DNA of 64,000 bases from Haberlea rhodopensis (GCA_907163345.1 CAJQUN010000405.1:310001-374000), one strand, 5' to 3'. Numbered from the stretch's first letter, positions 11,189 to 23,407 are shown. The notes: generated by a model from the sequence alone, not told the origin. Numbers and translations: made by a program.

Positions 11189-12954
11189 TGTGATATCCCC
11201 GAAATAATTAATTGCAATTTGGGCATTAATTGTGTTTATGTGATTTTATGGTGATAATTAACATATGTGTTGGAATTAATTATCATGGTGAAATGCTTAG
11301 TCACATGGTAGGCATTACCCGGTGGTGCACTTGGGTGCATGTTGTACATTTTGGGAATTGGGGTTATTATGGCTTGATTATTGCAATTGATAATTATTTT
11401 GGTAAAGCATGGTTTTAATTGGGATTTTTGATGCATTTTGGTAAATGCTTTTAAAATATCATGTTGGGGTGTTTTATACACCATGAAATTGTGGGAGTGC
11501 AATTTAATTAAAACAACCCACTTATACCCCAATCGCCACTACACCATCACTTTTCAACTTTTCCCAAATCAACCACCCAAACCCTCCTTCTCTCCCATTT
11601 TCGAGTTTGAGCAAAGGGGTGAAGAGAAATCCTTCCAAAAACTTGATTTGTGTGATTTGGTGTGAGATTTGGAGTCCCCTTAAGGTATGGATACCTCCAT
11701 GTTGTTTTCATTGTGTTTGGATTGAGTTTGTAATGGTTTTGAAGGGTTTTGAAATGGGTTATTTTGGGTTGGTATTATCTTGGTTGGATGTTGGATTTTT
11801 GGGATGTTTAAAGTGTATTCTGAAGGTTATTATGTGTTTGATGTTGTTGGTTTGGAGGTAGGAGAGTTGGTATGGATTGGAAAGGAGTTTTGGAGCAAAC
11901 ATGGCGATTTTTCGAAGTACAGGACTCGACGATCGATCGCGAGCCGACAGTGCGCTCCAGAAGCTTTTGGCGATCGATCGCCAGACTTGGGCAATCGATC
12001 GGCGAGGTTGGCGATCGATCTCGCCAAGTGTGGCGATCGATCGCCGAAGGAACAAAATTTGTGTATCGGGCAGTAGAGTCTCGCGATCGATCGCCCGTAA
12101 CAGGCGATCGATCGCGAAAGGCAAAATGTGGGATTTTTGGATATTTTTGTGGAATTTTTGATATTGAACTATTATTGGCTCCTAATATTGATTCGTGTGA
12201 ATGTGTAGAACCATCCTAGGTGGCCACACAACTTAGGAGATAAAGTCCACGATATCTCCACTTTTGGAACTAAGGTACGTAGTGAGACGTACGGGCATCG
12301 GAAGGTAAAACGTATTTATTACGCTATGAATTGGTTATGCATTATGGTTGCATATGTGGTCTTATTTATGCATTATGGTTTCATACATAATTGAAATATG
12401 CATTATGATTGCATGTAATTGTGGGTCGAGATTATATTACAGTGATGAAGAATACTTACCGCCTTCATGTCGAAGCGATGATAGAATGTCATGACATACA
12501 TTATTCGTGTTATAATCCATTGATTATGATTATGGTACAGGGACAACCAAGGGAGCTTTTAAATGTGTTAAATACAGGAAGTGTATCGTATTTACGATTT
12601 ATGCATTTGAATTGCTATCATATTATTGTGAATATGATTTATACATGCTCATGGTATTGGGGTTGTTCCTGTAGGTACTTTTGGGCGGACGGGCTAAGGC
12701 GAGTTGATGCGGTGAGCTAGTGAGGAGTGTTCTTGGTAGAAGACACATTCTTTTGTATAGTTTCTACTCTAGGAGTAGTGTAAAGCTATAGGATTAACAT
12801 TCATTGGATGTGAATGTAATTAATCCCTTTTGGAATTTTATTTTGGCACTGTAACCTAATAGCTCAAAGCATCAACACAACTTTTATACTCCGTTTATGC
12901 ATGAAAATTTTATTTACGCCTTTAATCCGCATTTAAGGAACTAGGGTCCTTACA
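11189..12954 (+). repeat. 3' LTR of element A
   Basis: A 1766-bp LTR with the same termini as the 5' copy. Two indels stand out against the 5' LTR: one additional palindrome unit in the CGATCG array, and loss of roughly 230 bp of the CGCT/AGCG array near 12487. The intron-like borders are at 11685 and 12674. Confidence 0.93.
11928..12116. repeat. CGATCGATCG palindrome array (A, 3' LTR)
   Basis: Five perfect cores (about 11930, 11971, 12034, 12084, 12105) and two variants (CAATCGATCG near 11992, CGATCGATCT near 12012). The 5' LTR has six units, so unit number changed between paired LTRs that were identical at insertion. Confidence 0.92.
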
Positions 12955-13980
12955 GGTGGCCTCTGCTGTACTGTCCCAGTAGAAAACCTCCCTCTGCCTC
13001 CTCTGCGATCCACTTGACCATCACCATTCTGACAGAACCGGGATATGTGGCCCATCTTGCCACATTTATAACAAGCCGTACAGTCTCGCATGTGATGTGG
13101 TCCTCCACAAAGGTGACATTTCACCACTCCACTCCTACTCACTTGAGTCTGCCCTCTGTTGCTAGGCGCACTACCTCTCCGGTTATCCATTCGCCTCCCA
13201 CCAAACCGAGAAGAAGAGGAAGAAGCCCCATGAGGCTTAAATGATTCTCCTCTTGGCCTCAGATTATTAGACATTGGCCTCGGCGGTGGGACTTGTGGGG
13301 GTGCAACGTCTGGGTAAGCACTGACTCCGATCTCCGCCAGTTCCGCTCTAGTGAGAGCATCATCAAAAGAAGTGGGGTTGTTGGAGATAACCCGATCAAA
13401 AAGTTCCGGTCGCAGCCCCTTTAGAAAGTGCCTCATCTTGGCATGCCCGTTTGTTGCGATGTGGGGAACATACCTCAACAATGTTGAGTAGTGCATTGCA
13501 TAGTCCGAGACTGACATGCTCCCCCTGCTTCAAGCTTGTGAACTCATCCTCCTTAGTTTGCCTAGCCGCAGCAGAGAAGTATCAGTTTAGAAATCGAGTC
13601 CGAAATAAAGTCCAGTCAATCACCATACCCTGAGCTCTCAGTTCCATCACCGTCGTCTTCCACCACATAGAAGACTTCTTCGCCAGTTGGAACTCCGCCA
13701 ACCTCAGTCATGCTGTCCTAGCACAAGGTGCGGACACAAATATCTGCTCTAGTCTCTCAAGCCACTCCTCAGCATCTTCTCCTGTCTCCGTCCCCTCAAA
13801 CATGGGCGGGTGGAAAGTTAGGAACTGACTCAGACTAAGCTCCCCTGGTAATAGCAACTGAGCAACCGGCTCCATGCCCACAACAGGTGGAGGTAAAGGA
13901 TTCGTCTGTCCAATGCTAGCATTCACGCTTCCAATATCACCCACCTCTTCATTGAGGTTCTCCACATTCATAGCCGCCAT
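12955..13980 (-). pseudogene. Element B: gag with zinc knuckles, split by element A
   Basis: Minus-strand gag starting at the ATG at 13980 (MAAMNVEN). It holds the retrotransposon gag domain (about 13800-13330) and two zinc knuckles (CHLCGGPHHMRDC, CYKCGKMGHISRFC, about 13100-13030). It ends at 12955, where the GGTGG target duplication of A begins; the reading continues across A at 4419. Defects: TGG to TGA after SAPCARTA (about 13707), a stop in FLN-YFSAAAR (about 13586), and an inserted G near 13520. Confidence 0.9.
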
Positions 13981-14165
13981 GCTGTAACACAAGGGTTAAC
14001 AACAATTCCAAACAATATATATGTTATGCCGTTAGATAACATGAACGATAATAAGCATGTTAGTATAACAATTCATACACCAATATGCATAAATATGCTT
14101 AAATGTAAACGCCTAGCCAACCATGCTAAGGCTACCCTTCCTCATTCCTGGGTTCTCCAACCACT

Positions 14166-14177
14166 GCTCTGATACCA
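14166..14177 (-). other. Primer binding site of element B
   Basis: The complement of this stretch reads TGGTATCAGAGC, four bases from the LTR end at 14182. It marks the LTR 14182-16180 as the 5' LTR of B. Confidence 0.9.
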
Positions 14178-14699
14178 CTAATGTAAGGACCCTAGTTCCT
14201 TAAGTGCGGATTAAAGGCGTAAATAGAATCATCATGCATAAACAGAGTATAAAAGTCGTGTTGATGCCTTGAGCTAATAGGTTACAGTGCCAACATAAAA
14301 TTCCAAAAGGGATTAATTACATTCCCAGCTAATGAATGTTAATCCTATAGCTTTACACAACTCCTAGAGTAGATACTATACAAAAGAATGTGCCTGCTAC
14401 CAAGAGCACTCCTCACTAGCTCACCGCATCAACCCGCCTTAGCCCGTCCGCCCAAAAGTACCTACAGGAACAACCCCAAACCATGAGCATGTATATAAAT
14501 CATATTCACAACAATATGATTGTAATTAAAATGCATAAACCGTAAATACAATCACTTCCTGTATTTAATACATTTCTAAGCTCCCATTGGTTGTCCATGT
14601 ACCACAATCATAATCAATGGATTATAATGCCAATAATATATGTCATGACATGCACCGATTTCCATGTATGCCGTATTCAATTCCCGAGTCTTCTTATAT

Positions 14700-14905
14700 C
14701 AATGGCATAATACCCCTCGCTTTAACATGACAGCGGAAATACCCCTCGCTTAGACAATACCAGCGACACTAATATCCCTCGCTATAAATATGACAGCGGT
14801 CGTGTTCTTCGCTTCATATTAGCGGCAAATATTCTCTCATCGCTACGGTATGACACCGGCAAGTATTCACATCGCTAGCCACTGGCGGCAAGTATTCTCC
14901 ATCAC
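14700..14905. repeat. Degenerate CGCT...AGCGGC tandem array (B/C LTR)
   Basis: Reverse-complement form of the array in element A: about seven units with CCCTCGCT, a short AT-rich core and AGCGGC. Spacing is about 30 bp. Units are diverged, and the order of variants differs from the A copy. Confidence 0.7.
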
Positions 14906-15255
14906 TGTAATATAATCCGACTCATAATCACATGCAACAATGCATCCCATATACACATGCGACCCAAATGCATGACCAAACAATGTATGCAACCACAATG
15001 CATAACTAAGACCATATATGCAACCATAATGCATAACCAATTCAAAGTGTAATAAATACGTTTTACCGTGCGATGCCCGTACGTCTCACTACGAACCTTA
15101 GTTCCAAAAGTGGAGATGTCGTGGGACTTTATCTCCTTTGTTGCGTAGCTACCTGGGATGGTTCTACACAATCATACAAACCAATATTAGAAGCCAATTT
15201 ATGAACCAATACCAAAAATCCCACGAAATAATCAAAAATTCACATTTTAGCATCT

Positions 15256-15466
15256 CGCGATCGATCGCTGTGAAGCTCCGATCGATCGCGAGGTCTAGTA
15301 GCCGAGAATGCCAAAATCTGGCGCTAGGCGATCGATCGCCATTTTTGAGGCGATCGATCGCTCGCCTCACCGATCGATCGCCTCAATCATGGCGATCGAT
15401 CGCCGAAGGTTGTTTTTGCCACTGCCTGCGCGCGATCGATCGCTCCGTTTTGGGCGATCGATCGCC
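15256..15466. repeat. CGATCGATCG palindrome array (B/C LTR)
   Basis: Eight perfect cores at about 15258, 15279, 15329, 15351, 15371, 15393, 15433 and 15455, flanked by GC or GGC/GCC. Spacer sequences are unlike those in the A LTRs, although the position within the LTR is the same. Confidence 0.95.
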
Positions 15467-16180
15467 GCGACCTGTAACATGAAAAATCGCCATTTTTCAA
15501 CCTTAAACCTTCCTAATCCATTCCAAGTCAAATACCATCCCAACAACAACATCAAAACACCATAAACCTTCAATATACACTTCAAAACAACCAAGAAATC
15601 CAATACCCAACCAAAATAACACCAACCCAAAACAATCCATTTCAAAACCATAACAAACCCAATCCAAACAAAATGAAAACATTAAGGAGGTATCCATACC
15701 TCTAGGGGACTCCAAATCTCACACTAAATCACACAAATGAGACTTTTGCCAAGATTTCCCTTCCTCTTTAAGCCAAAAATCGAAAATGGGAAGGATAAGG
15801 GTTTGGAGGGATGATTTTGGGGATTTAGTAAAGTGATTGGTAAAGGTGGGGTAGGGGGTTAAAGTAATAGAATTTGTACCCCAACAATTAACATGATGTA
15901 TAAAACATCCCAACATGATATTTTAAAAGCATTTTACCAAAATGCACCAAAACCACAATTAACTACATGTTTCACCAAATAATTACAAACCATCTCATTT
16001 AAACCACTAAAACACCCAAATCCCCAAAATGCATAACATGCACCCTGAAATGTTATACCGGGTCACGCCTACCATGTGACTAAGCATTTCACCAAGACAA
16101 TTAATTCCAACACATAAATTAATTATCATATAACATAATTAATGCCCAAATTGTAATTAATTAATTTCGGGGATATCACA

Positions 16181-16194
16181 ATACTCCCCTACTT
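16181..16194 (-). other. Polypurine tract of element C
   Basis: The complement reads AAGTAGGGGAGTAT, as in A, directly next to the LTR end at 16180. Confidence 0.8.
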
Positions 16195-16249
16195 ATAAGA
16201 TTTCGACCTCGAAATCGCATGCACCTACCCAAATCAAACCAAACATAAA

Positions 16250-19069
16250 TCACATACCAGAAAATAGATCCGGGTAGTGCTGCATCATATGCCGCTCCGT
16301 CTCCCACGTGGCCTCCTCGACACCCCTACGATCCCACTGAACCTTGATCATCGGTATCACTTTGTTCCGAAGTCTGCGATCAGCCCTATCCAAAATTCTG
16401 ACTGCCCGTTCCTCATAGGATACATCAGAATCTAACTGAACCTCAGAAGGCTGCAATACATGCGACGGATCTGGCTCATACTTCCGCAGCATAGATACAT
16501 GAAACACGTCGTGAATACCAGACAACGACGGTGGCAGTGCCAAACGGTAAGCCAAGGTACCGATGCGCTGTAAAATCTCATACGGTCCCACATACCTCGG
16601 AGACAATTTACCACGCATACCAAACCGAACCACACCCCTAAAAGGTGAGATCTCAAAAAGACTCTGTCTCCCAACTGAAACTCCAACGGTCTCCGCCGTT
16701 TATTTGCATAGGCTGCCTGTCTGTCCTGGGCTGCCTTCATTTTCTGACGGATAACCTTTACCTTATCCTCCATCTCCCGAATCAGTTCGGGTCCTTCCAC
16801 TACTTTACTGGTCAAGTCATCCCAGTATAATGGCGACCTACAACGCCTACCATACAAAGCCTCAAACGGTGCCATCTGAATACTCGCCTGATAGTTGTTG
16901 TTGTATGAGAACTCTACCAAGGCCAAATAATCTTGCCATGAGGCATCAAACTCTAAAACACAAGCCCGTAGCATGTCCTCGAGCGTTTGTATAGTACGCT
17001 CAGTCTGACCGTTCGTCTGGGGATGATATGCCGTGCTCAACCTCACCTCAGTACCCAAAGCTGACTGAAGACCTCCCTAGAAATGAGATGTAAACCGCGG
17101 GTCTCTGTCCGACACAATAGACACTGGAATGCCATGTAGTCTCACTATGTCCCGGACATACAGCTGAGCCATCCTCAAGTATGTGTACATCATACTGTAG
17201 GGAATGAAGTGAGCTACCTTCGTCAGCCTGTCAATGATCACCCAAATGGCATCACAACCCGAAGTAGTCCTCGGCAAGTGGGTCACAAAGTCCATAGATA
17301 TGTGTTCCCACTTCCACTCCGGTATCTCCAAGCTCCTTAGCTCGCCACCGGGTCTCTGCCTCTCTGCCTTAACCTGCTGACAGATCAAACATCTCTTGAC
17401 AAAAGCGATCACATCACGCTTCATCCGCTTCCACTAGAACTGATCACATAAGTCCTTATACATTTTCCTCCCTCCTGGGTGGATACTGAATCGGCTACTA
17501 TGAGCCCGTTCCAAGATCCCTCTACGCAACTCCGGCGTACATGGAACTACCCATCGGTTACCAAGTCTCAAAGAACCATCCTCAGCCACTCTGAACTTCG
17601 ATGGTTGTCCCTGATGTGCCAATGATGACCATCTCTGAACCTCATCATCTGTCCTCTGAGCTCTCCTGATGTTCTCATAGATATCTGGCTCAGCCAATAA
17701 GGTCGATACCCAAACCGGCGATGCGTCCACATCCAAGTCATAGCCCAGATGGCAACAAGAAGTCATCATGGCCGACAAATGCATGACGTCCTCAGCAGTA
17801 CTCTTCACCTTCCGACTCAAGGCGTCTGCTGTCAAGTTTGCTTTCCCCGGATGGTACTCAATCTCACAGTCATAGTCTTTGAGTAGGTCCATCCATCTCA
17901 ACTCCGCCCGAGTGAACAAGAATTTGAGGCTCTTATGATCCGTATATATGGTAAAGGACGTACCATACAGATAATGCCTCCAAATCTTCAGGGCAAAGAT
18001 AATAGCCGCCAACTCCAAATCATGGACTGGGTATTTAGCCTCATGCGGCTTCAACTGCCTCGATGCATAAGCTACCACCTGCTTATCTTGCATCAGTACA
18101 CACCCCAAGCCCTGTAGCGATGCGTCAGTGTAGAGAACAAACCTCTTGTTCTCCGTGGGAATCACCAATACCGGCGTCGTCGTCAATCGGTGCTTCAACT
18201 CTTGGAAGCTCTCCTCGCAAGCCTCTGACCAAAAGAAGGGTACTCCCTTTTGGGTCAACTGCGTCAGTGGCTTAGCAATCTTAGAAAACCCCTCAACAAA
18301 GCGTCGGTAATAACCAATCTTCCTGGGGTCCACTGATATCCCACTGCTAGATATGACATGCCCCATAAATACTACACTGCTCAACCAAAACTCACACTTG
18401 CCGAGCTTGGCATATAACTGGTGATCTCTGAGGATCTGGAGCACTGTCCTCAAGTGGTTCACGTGCTCTTCCTCACTCCGGGAGTAGATGAGTACGTCGT
18501 CGATAAACACAATGACGAACTGATCCAGATAGGGCTGGAACACCTGGTTCATCAAGGTCATAAAGACAGCCGGGGCGTTCGTCACACCGAAAGGCATCAC
18601 TAAGAACTCGTAGTGCCCATACCGAGTCCGAAATGCTGTCTTCTGCACATCCTCCTCCCTGACTCGTATCTGGTGGTACCCGGATCTCAAATCAATCTTG
18701 CTATACAGCTTCGTGCCTTGCAACTGATCAAATAAATCATCAATCCTTGGGAGAGGATACTTGTTCTTTACCGTGGCCTTATTCAGTTGCCGATAGTCGA
18801 TGCACAAACGCATCGAACCATCCTTCTTCTTCACAAAAAGAACCGGTGCGCCCCAAGGCGATACGCTAGGGCGTATATATCCTTTATCAAGGAGTTCCTG
18901 CAACTGCTCGTTCAGTTCTCTCAACTCTGCTGGTGCCATCCGGTAAGGGGCACGAGAAATAGCGGATGTCCCCGGTAATAACTCAATCCCAAACTCGACT
19001 TCCCTTGCCGGTGGGAATCGGGGAATCTCCTCCGGGAACACATCAGCAAACTCTGCTACCACTGGTACA
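16250..19069 (-). pseudogene. Element C: RT, RNase H, integrase, chromodomain (Tekay-like)
   Basis: Minus-strand pol of the same family. From 19069 down: RT with FIDDVLIYS (about 18500), RNase H (YTDASLQG, TDHKS), integrase zinc finger (HSSRFSIHPGG...CLICQQ) and D-D-E core (MDFVTHL, VSDRDPRF, TERTIQ), and the chromodomain-like tail ending at 16250. Defects: a 66-bp deletion that removes about 22 residues after VDPRKI (about 18317), a 15-bp deletion in RNase H (about 17900), two TGG-to-TAG changes (about 17433 and 17076), and a one-base deletion near 16655. No gag or protease is attached; instead the 5' side meets an inverted LTR end. Confidence 0.92.
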
Positions 19070-19238
19070 AATGGAATAACATTCATTTGTTTAAGAATGT
19101 ATTAATCCATTTGATAGTCCTTAACTTGGCATGTAATTCTTAAGACTCAAAGTCTCAACACGAACTATTAAACTCTGATAATGCATGTTAGCTCTATTTA
19201 TGCCTTTAATCCGCACTTAAGGAACTAGGGTCCTTACA
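19070..19238 (+). repeat. 3' end of a Tekay-family LTR in inverted joint (copy 2)
   Basis: About 168 bp of plus-strand LTR end (terminal GGGTCCTTACA at 19238) abuts the minus-strand RT at about 19069. It is the longer sister of 1519-1654 and keeps the 39 bp lost there. Confidence 0.78.
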
Positions 19239-20783
19239 AGTGAACTGGTGCAACTGATTCAAACCCTCCTTCCCAAATGCCATCAACGATCCTAACCAAT
19301 TTTCTCCCCTTTTTTGTGATACTAAAAACAAAAAGGAAGATAGTAAATGTTAAAAACAATAACATCCCCTAAAAAATTGAGTTAATTCTCCTCATTTAGC
19401 TTTGAATGTATGCTTATGATAAAAAATAGAGTGATGACTAAATAATGAAAATAATTTTCATATATGCATTTGTGAAACAAATTTTCATCCTCGTTTGATC
19501 GAACTTGATCAAGATATGTGTTTCTAGACAATAATGCCGAAAAAAATTACAAGAGAATGAAGATGACTTGCTAGGAAAGATAGTCAACACATCGATATAT
19601 AAATTTGAGGTTTTAAACTTTATCAATACAATCCTACAAGCCAAACAACATAATATCATGATATATTTGCCATCTCAAATATTCATTAAATATTTAAGAG
19701 CGTCCCTTGCTAGTCACTAAAATGTAAGAGAATTGCTAAGCATGCTAGCAACATAGGTGATATAAACAAGCAATGCTAGCATAATGTAGAATATCATATT
19801 GGCATCCAATTCAAGTACTTGCCAATCAATATAAAAGTTTTAGAACATGTACCTAGTTTTTCTTGATGATGTGTGACTCAAAGTTGACATATTTCATTTT
19901 CCTTGATGAGTGCAACATCCTTGAACCCCAACTTGGTGCATAGTCCTCTTTCCTTGTCACAGCATTCATGGCTCGACTTTAAGGAAAAAACTACTTTTTC
20001 TCATGCAAGCTCAGGCCGTTTTATTCCTGTGTGATTCTCTATAATTTAGTTTGCAATGTAAAACACGGTTCGCAATTTTGACACTCGAGCGAGGAGTCAT
20101 GCCATTATTCCGAAAATTGCGGCAAGCTGTCAAAATTTCTCAACTATACGAAAATATATTAGAGAATATATCAAAATGCAATTTTAAACTTGAAACGAGA
20201 ATTTTTAGTTGTTTGAGTAAAAAATTGTATATTTAAAAAGATTTTCATGCATTGATCTGATACCAATTGATATGATCAGTGGAGATAGTTGAGAATGGGG
20301 GTTGGATCAATTATCAACTACACTGGTTCACTTGTTATTTTCGAATTTGTTTTGGTTGTGTTAACAACTGTAAGCCGGTTCGTGAAATGTTCAAACTTTC
20401 TAAACTGAGTGGAAGGAACTCGAAATAATATGCTCTAATTTGATTAATTGTTTTGAGAATCATTTGAAGGTAAGCAAGTAATGCATGTAAATCAGTTTGG
20501 GTGCAGCATTTTATCAAGGGACAACTTCGATCCAGTACCATATGATGAAACATTTTTTGACTTATTCCGCTAAAAATCTTCAAATCATTGAAGTCCATTT
20601 TTGGTTAAAATGACCAAACGAGACACATACAATCATCACCCATACAATCACTCACTCCAATTGTTCCTTCACGAAGTGAGATTCAAAATGGCAGAAGATG
20701 AGGGCAAGGAAGGCGACACTAGTCAACAAACAAATGAATGGACTCTAGATGTTTAAATCGATTGATCTCCGCAATCTTCTTCG
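19239..20783. repeat. Duplicated non-LTR segment, copy 2
   Basis: Near-identical to 1655-3200. Here the sequence runs on past the end of homology (20783) into unduplicated DNA, so this copy keeps the original right border. A primer-site-like motif is at 20254-20265. Confidence 0.7.
20688..20756 (+). other. Short ORF, second copy of the 22-codon ORF
   Basis: Same 22-residue reading frame as at 3105-3173, with no change. Beyond its TAA another frame stays open to about 21189, but it shows no known domain. Possible exon remnant; unproven. Confidence 0.2.
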
Positions 20784-21177
20784 ACAATCTGAATATCAGA
20801 AAGCTTTTGTTCGGCTGCTGCAGAGGATCAAAGTTTCACTATATTATAAGTTAATATCTCACTGCTTCATGATGCGTCAAGGAACACCGCCACCGTATTC
20901 TTCTTTGGACTCGCCGCGGCAGAGCTTTCCGTGCGCTTTTCCTATTTTCAGCCAATGGATTTTGCACCCGTATCCTTTTGGTTCACATTTTTATGGGCCA
21001 TATTTTTGTGCATTACATGCAAAACCATACGAGAAATTGACACAAAATACATGTGGCAATTTATTTGGTCGGTGCATACTTAATTCTTTCATCATAATCA
21101 TATTTTTACAATCATTTCAATGGGGTTTTATCTCTACCAGAAGTTTCATATGCAATATGTATCAAAGAAGATCCTAC
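20784..21177. other. Unassigned sequence
   Basis: About 390 bp between the duplicated segment and the copia element P. A reading frame of 146 codons (20749-21189, plus) crosses it but has no recognisable domain or low-complexity pattern. No LTR or repeat is visible. It may be ordinary intergenic DNA. Confidence 0.4.
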
Positions 21178-21343
21178 TTGATCTTCTAAGATCTCATTAT
21201 CTTGGACAATACTCCAATTGATTGTATAGCATCTTAGATAATTATGGGAAATATTATTTCCTTATATCAACACCTTGTAAAACTTTATATAACATTGTTA
21301 ATATCAATGTAAATATTGAAGAGCCCAAATTATTAAAACTCTA
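21178..21343 (+). repeat. Probable 5' LTR of copia element P (left end undefined)
   Basis: AT-rich stretch that ends just before a primer-site-like TGGTATCAG (21346-21354) and lies about 140 bp before the P gag start. Short LTRs of this kind fit Ale/Retrofit elements. The 3' LTR is lost, so the left border cannot be set by comparison. Confidence 0.35.
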
Positions 21344-21484
21344 TATGGTATCAGCCTACCTTCGATCCCTTCTACCCTAGTCTGCTTCCGTTCTTCGTCC
21401 TTCTGTCTAGCAGCCTTCCACGCCCCTCCTCTCTCAACGCACAGCTTGTTCATCCATCTCTGCCACCGTTAATCTCACTTTCAC

Positions 21485-22841
21485 ATGTCTTCTTCCAGCA
21501 TCACTGATAACCACTCTTCCGACACCAGCAACCACCTCACTCCCATCGTCCCTATCACAGCACATCAACATCTTCCCATCAAACTAACAGCCTCCAATTT
21601 TCCATCTTGGCGAGCACAGATTGTTGCTCTCCTCAATGGTTATGCTCTCATTGGCTTTGTCGATGGTCGTATCTCTCGACCAAATTTCGATTCCAATGCT
21701 GCACCAACGCCTGAGTTTACCAATTGGTTTCAACAGGATCAATTGATCCTCTCAGCTATCTTCGGTTCCTTATCGCCTGAGATTGTCCCGTTGATCACCT
21801 CAGCCACGTCTTCGGCTGATGCATGGACTATCCTCACTCGTCTCTTTGCCAATAGGTCACGCACGCGGGTCATGCAATTGAAGGATGATATTTCCCGCTC
21901 CACTCTTGGCTCTCAATCTGTTGCCACTTTTCTGCAATTGGTAAAATCCATATCTGATGAACTCGCAATCATCGACAAACCACTGTCTGATGATGACCTA
22001 ACTCTCTATGTTTTAAATGGTTTGGGTCCAACTTTTCGTGACATTGCTGGTCCCACTCGCACGCGTGAATCATCCCTCCGCTTTGAGGAACTACATGATC
22101 TTCTAGTCGCTCATGAAGATTATTTGAAACGCCTTGATTCTGCCACGACATCTCTTGTCGCTACAGCCAACACGGCTGTACCTCGTTCAAAACCACCTTC
22201 ACGTGGCTACCCAAACCGTGGTGGTTCTGGCCGTGGTACACATCAGTCACAACGCCGAGGACATACGAGTAACTATCGTGGCCGCGGTTCTGGCAGGGGT
22301 AATGGCTCTACTACCTCCAATACTCCTAATTATTCTAATGGTTCTCGTCCTCTTATCATTTGTCAGTTATGTGGAATACCAGGACATATTGCTCCCTACT
22401 GCCGCAAATTACAAGCTTCTGCAAATCATTCACAAAGTCCTCCCACTATCAATCATAACTCATCGTGGTTAGTCGACTCTGGCGCCTCTCACAGTCTCAC
22501 GGCCGCCCTCAATAACCTCTCTATTCACTCTGAATATGATGGTACCGAGGAGGTTCATATTGCCGATGGCACTGGTTTGCCAATTACACACACTGGTACT
22601 TCAATTATGCACTTCCCTGATTGTACTTTCTATTTATCTGATATATTGTGTGTTCCAGACGCTCGCCAAAACTTATTATCCGTACACCAGTTCACAAAGT
22701 CTAGTGGTGTTTCCCTTGAATTTTTTGCTACTCACTTTCATATCAAGGATCAGGTCACGGGGGCGATTCTGGCCAAAGGCATGTGTAACAACGGCGTCTA
22801 CCATATTCAGTCTCCATTATGCTCCTCTCCACCATCCTCCT
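21485..22841 (+). pseudogene. Copia element P: gag and protease (Ale/Retrofit-like)
   Basis: An open reading frame from ATG 21485 for about 452 codons. It carries a UBN2-type gag (residues about 30-220, with YVLNGLGP and FEELHDLL), a Gly/Arg-rich stretch, one zinc knuckle CQLCGIPGHIAPYC (about residue 290), and a copia protease with WLVDSGASHS (about residue 330). The frame is intact until it is cut at 22841 by element D. The CTCCT duplication (22837-22841 and 31757-31761) shows that the polyprotein continues with the integrase at 31757. Ale/Retrofit assignment rests on gag style and short LTR. Confidence 0.88.
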
Positions 22842-23407
22842 TGTAAGGACCCTAATCCTTAAGTGCGGAATCAAGGCATAATAGAGCTAATATAAATGAT
22901 CAGAGTGAGAAATAACGTGTTGAGTCTATGAGCTTAAGCATTACATGCCAAAAATAAGGACTTCTAAACATGGATTAATTACATTTCCATTAACGAATGT
23001 TATCAACTAGTTTTACACTACTCCTAGAGTAGACACTAGGCAAAAATAATCATGTCCTTCAATTCCCAAAAGCATCCTCAAAGCTCACCATCTCAACCCG
23101 TCTAGCCCTTCTATCATGCCAAACGTGTACCTACAAGGACAACCCCCAAACATGAGCAATAATAATCATTCATATTCAACACAATATGAAGATAAAGCGT
23201 AAATGCATAATCATAATAAAACACTTCCTGTTTTCCCCATGCATTTCAAACGCTTCCCGTTTGGTTGTCCCTGTACCATAACTCATGAGTATAATCAATA
23301 GATTATTTTTAATGGTCTAAACATGTCATGAACATATACCATTTCATCAATACCAAATACTGATCACCAATCCCTAGTCTGTCCATCACAATGTATTTTA
23401 ATGCCCC

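Larger units (their letters stand above)
4425..12954 (+). mobile_element. Element A: complete but defective Tekay-like Ty3/gypsy retrotransposon
   Basis: An 8530-bp element with both LTRs (4425-6384 and 11189-12954), termini TGTGATATC...CCTTACA, and a 5-bp target duplication GGTGG (4420-4424 and 12955-12959). It has a primer site for initiator Met-tRNA, a purine-rich tract before the 3' LTR, and a gag-pol region in the order gag, PR, RT, RNase H, integrase, chromodomain. It inserted in opposite orientation into the gag of element B, a member of the same family. Pol carries three frameshifts and two stops, so A cannot move on its own. Confidence 0.95.
14182..16180 (-). repeat. LTR shared by elements B (as 5' LTR) and C (as 3' LTR)
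   Basis: A 1999-bp minus-strand Tekay-family LTR, TGTAAGGACC...GATATCACA on the plus strand. On its left is a PBS and gag (B); on its right is a polypurine tract and the pol 3' end (C). It therefore bounds two internal regions, as expected for a tandem element chain made by unequal LTR recombination. It contains a CGATCG array with eight perfect cores, a CGCT/AGCG array, and intron-like borders at 15699 (donor) and 14462 (acceptor). Confidence 0.9.

Noticed and set aside
15256..15466. CRISPR array
   Set aside because: The repeated unit is a 10-14 bp palindrome with irregular short spacers in a plant LTR, and no cas gene is near.
20749..21189. 146-codon ORF as a host gene
   Set aside because: No domain, no exon pattern, composition like the surrounding DNA; only its first part is duplicated.
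21969..22862. Antisense and shifted ORFs inside copia P gag
   Set aside because: Shadows of the real gag-protease frame; no independent domain.
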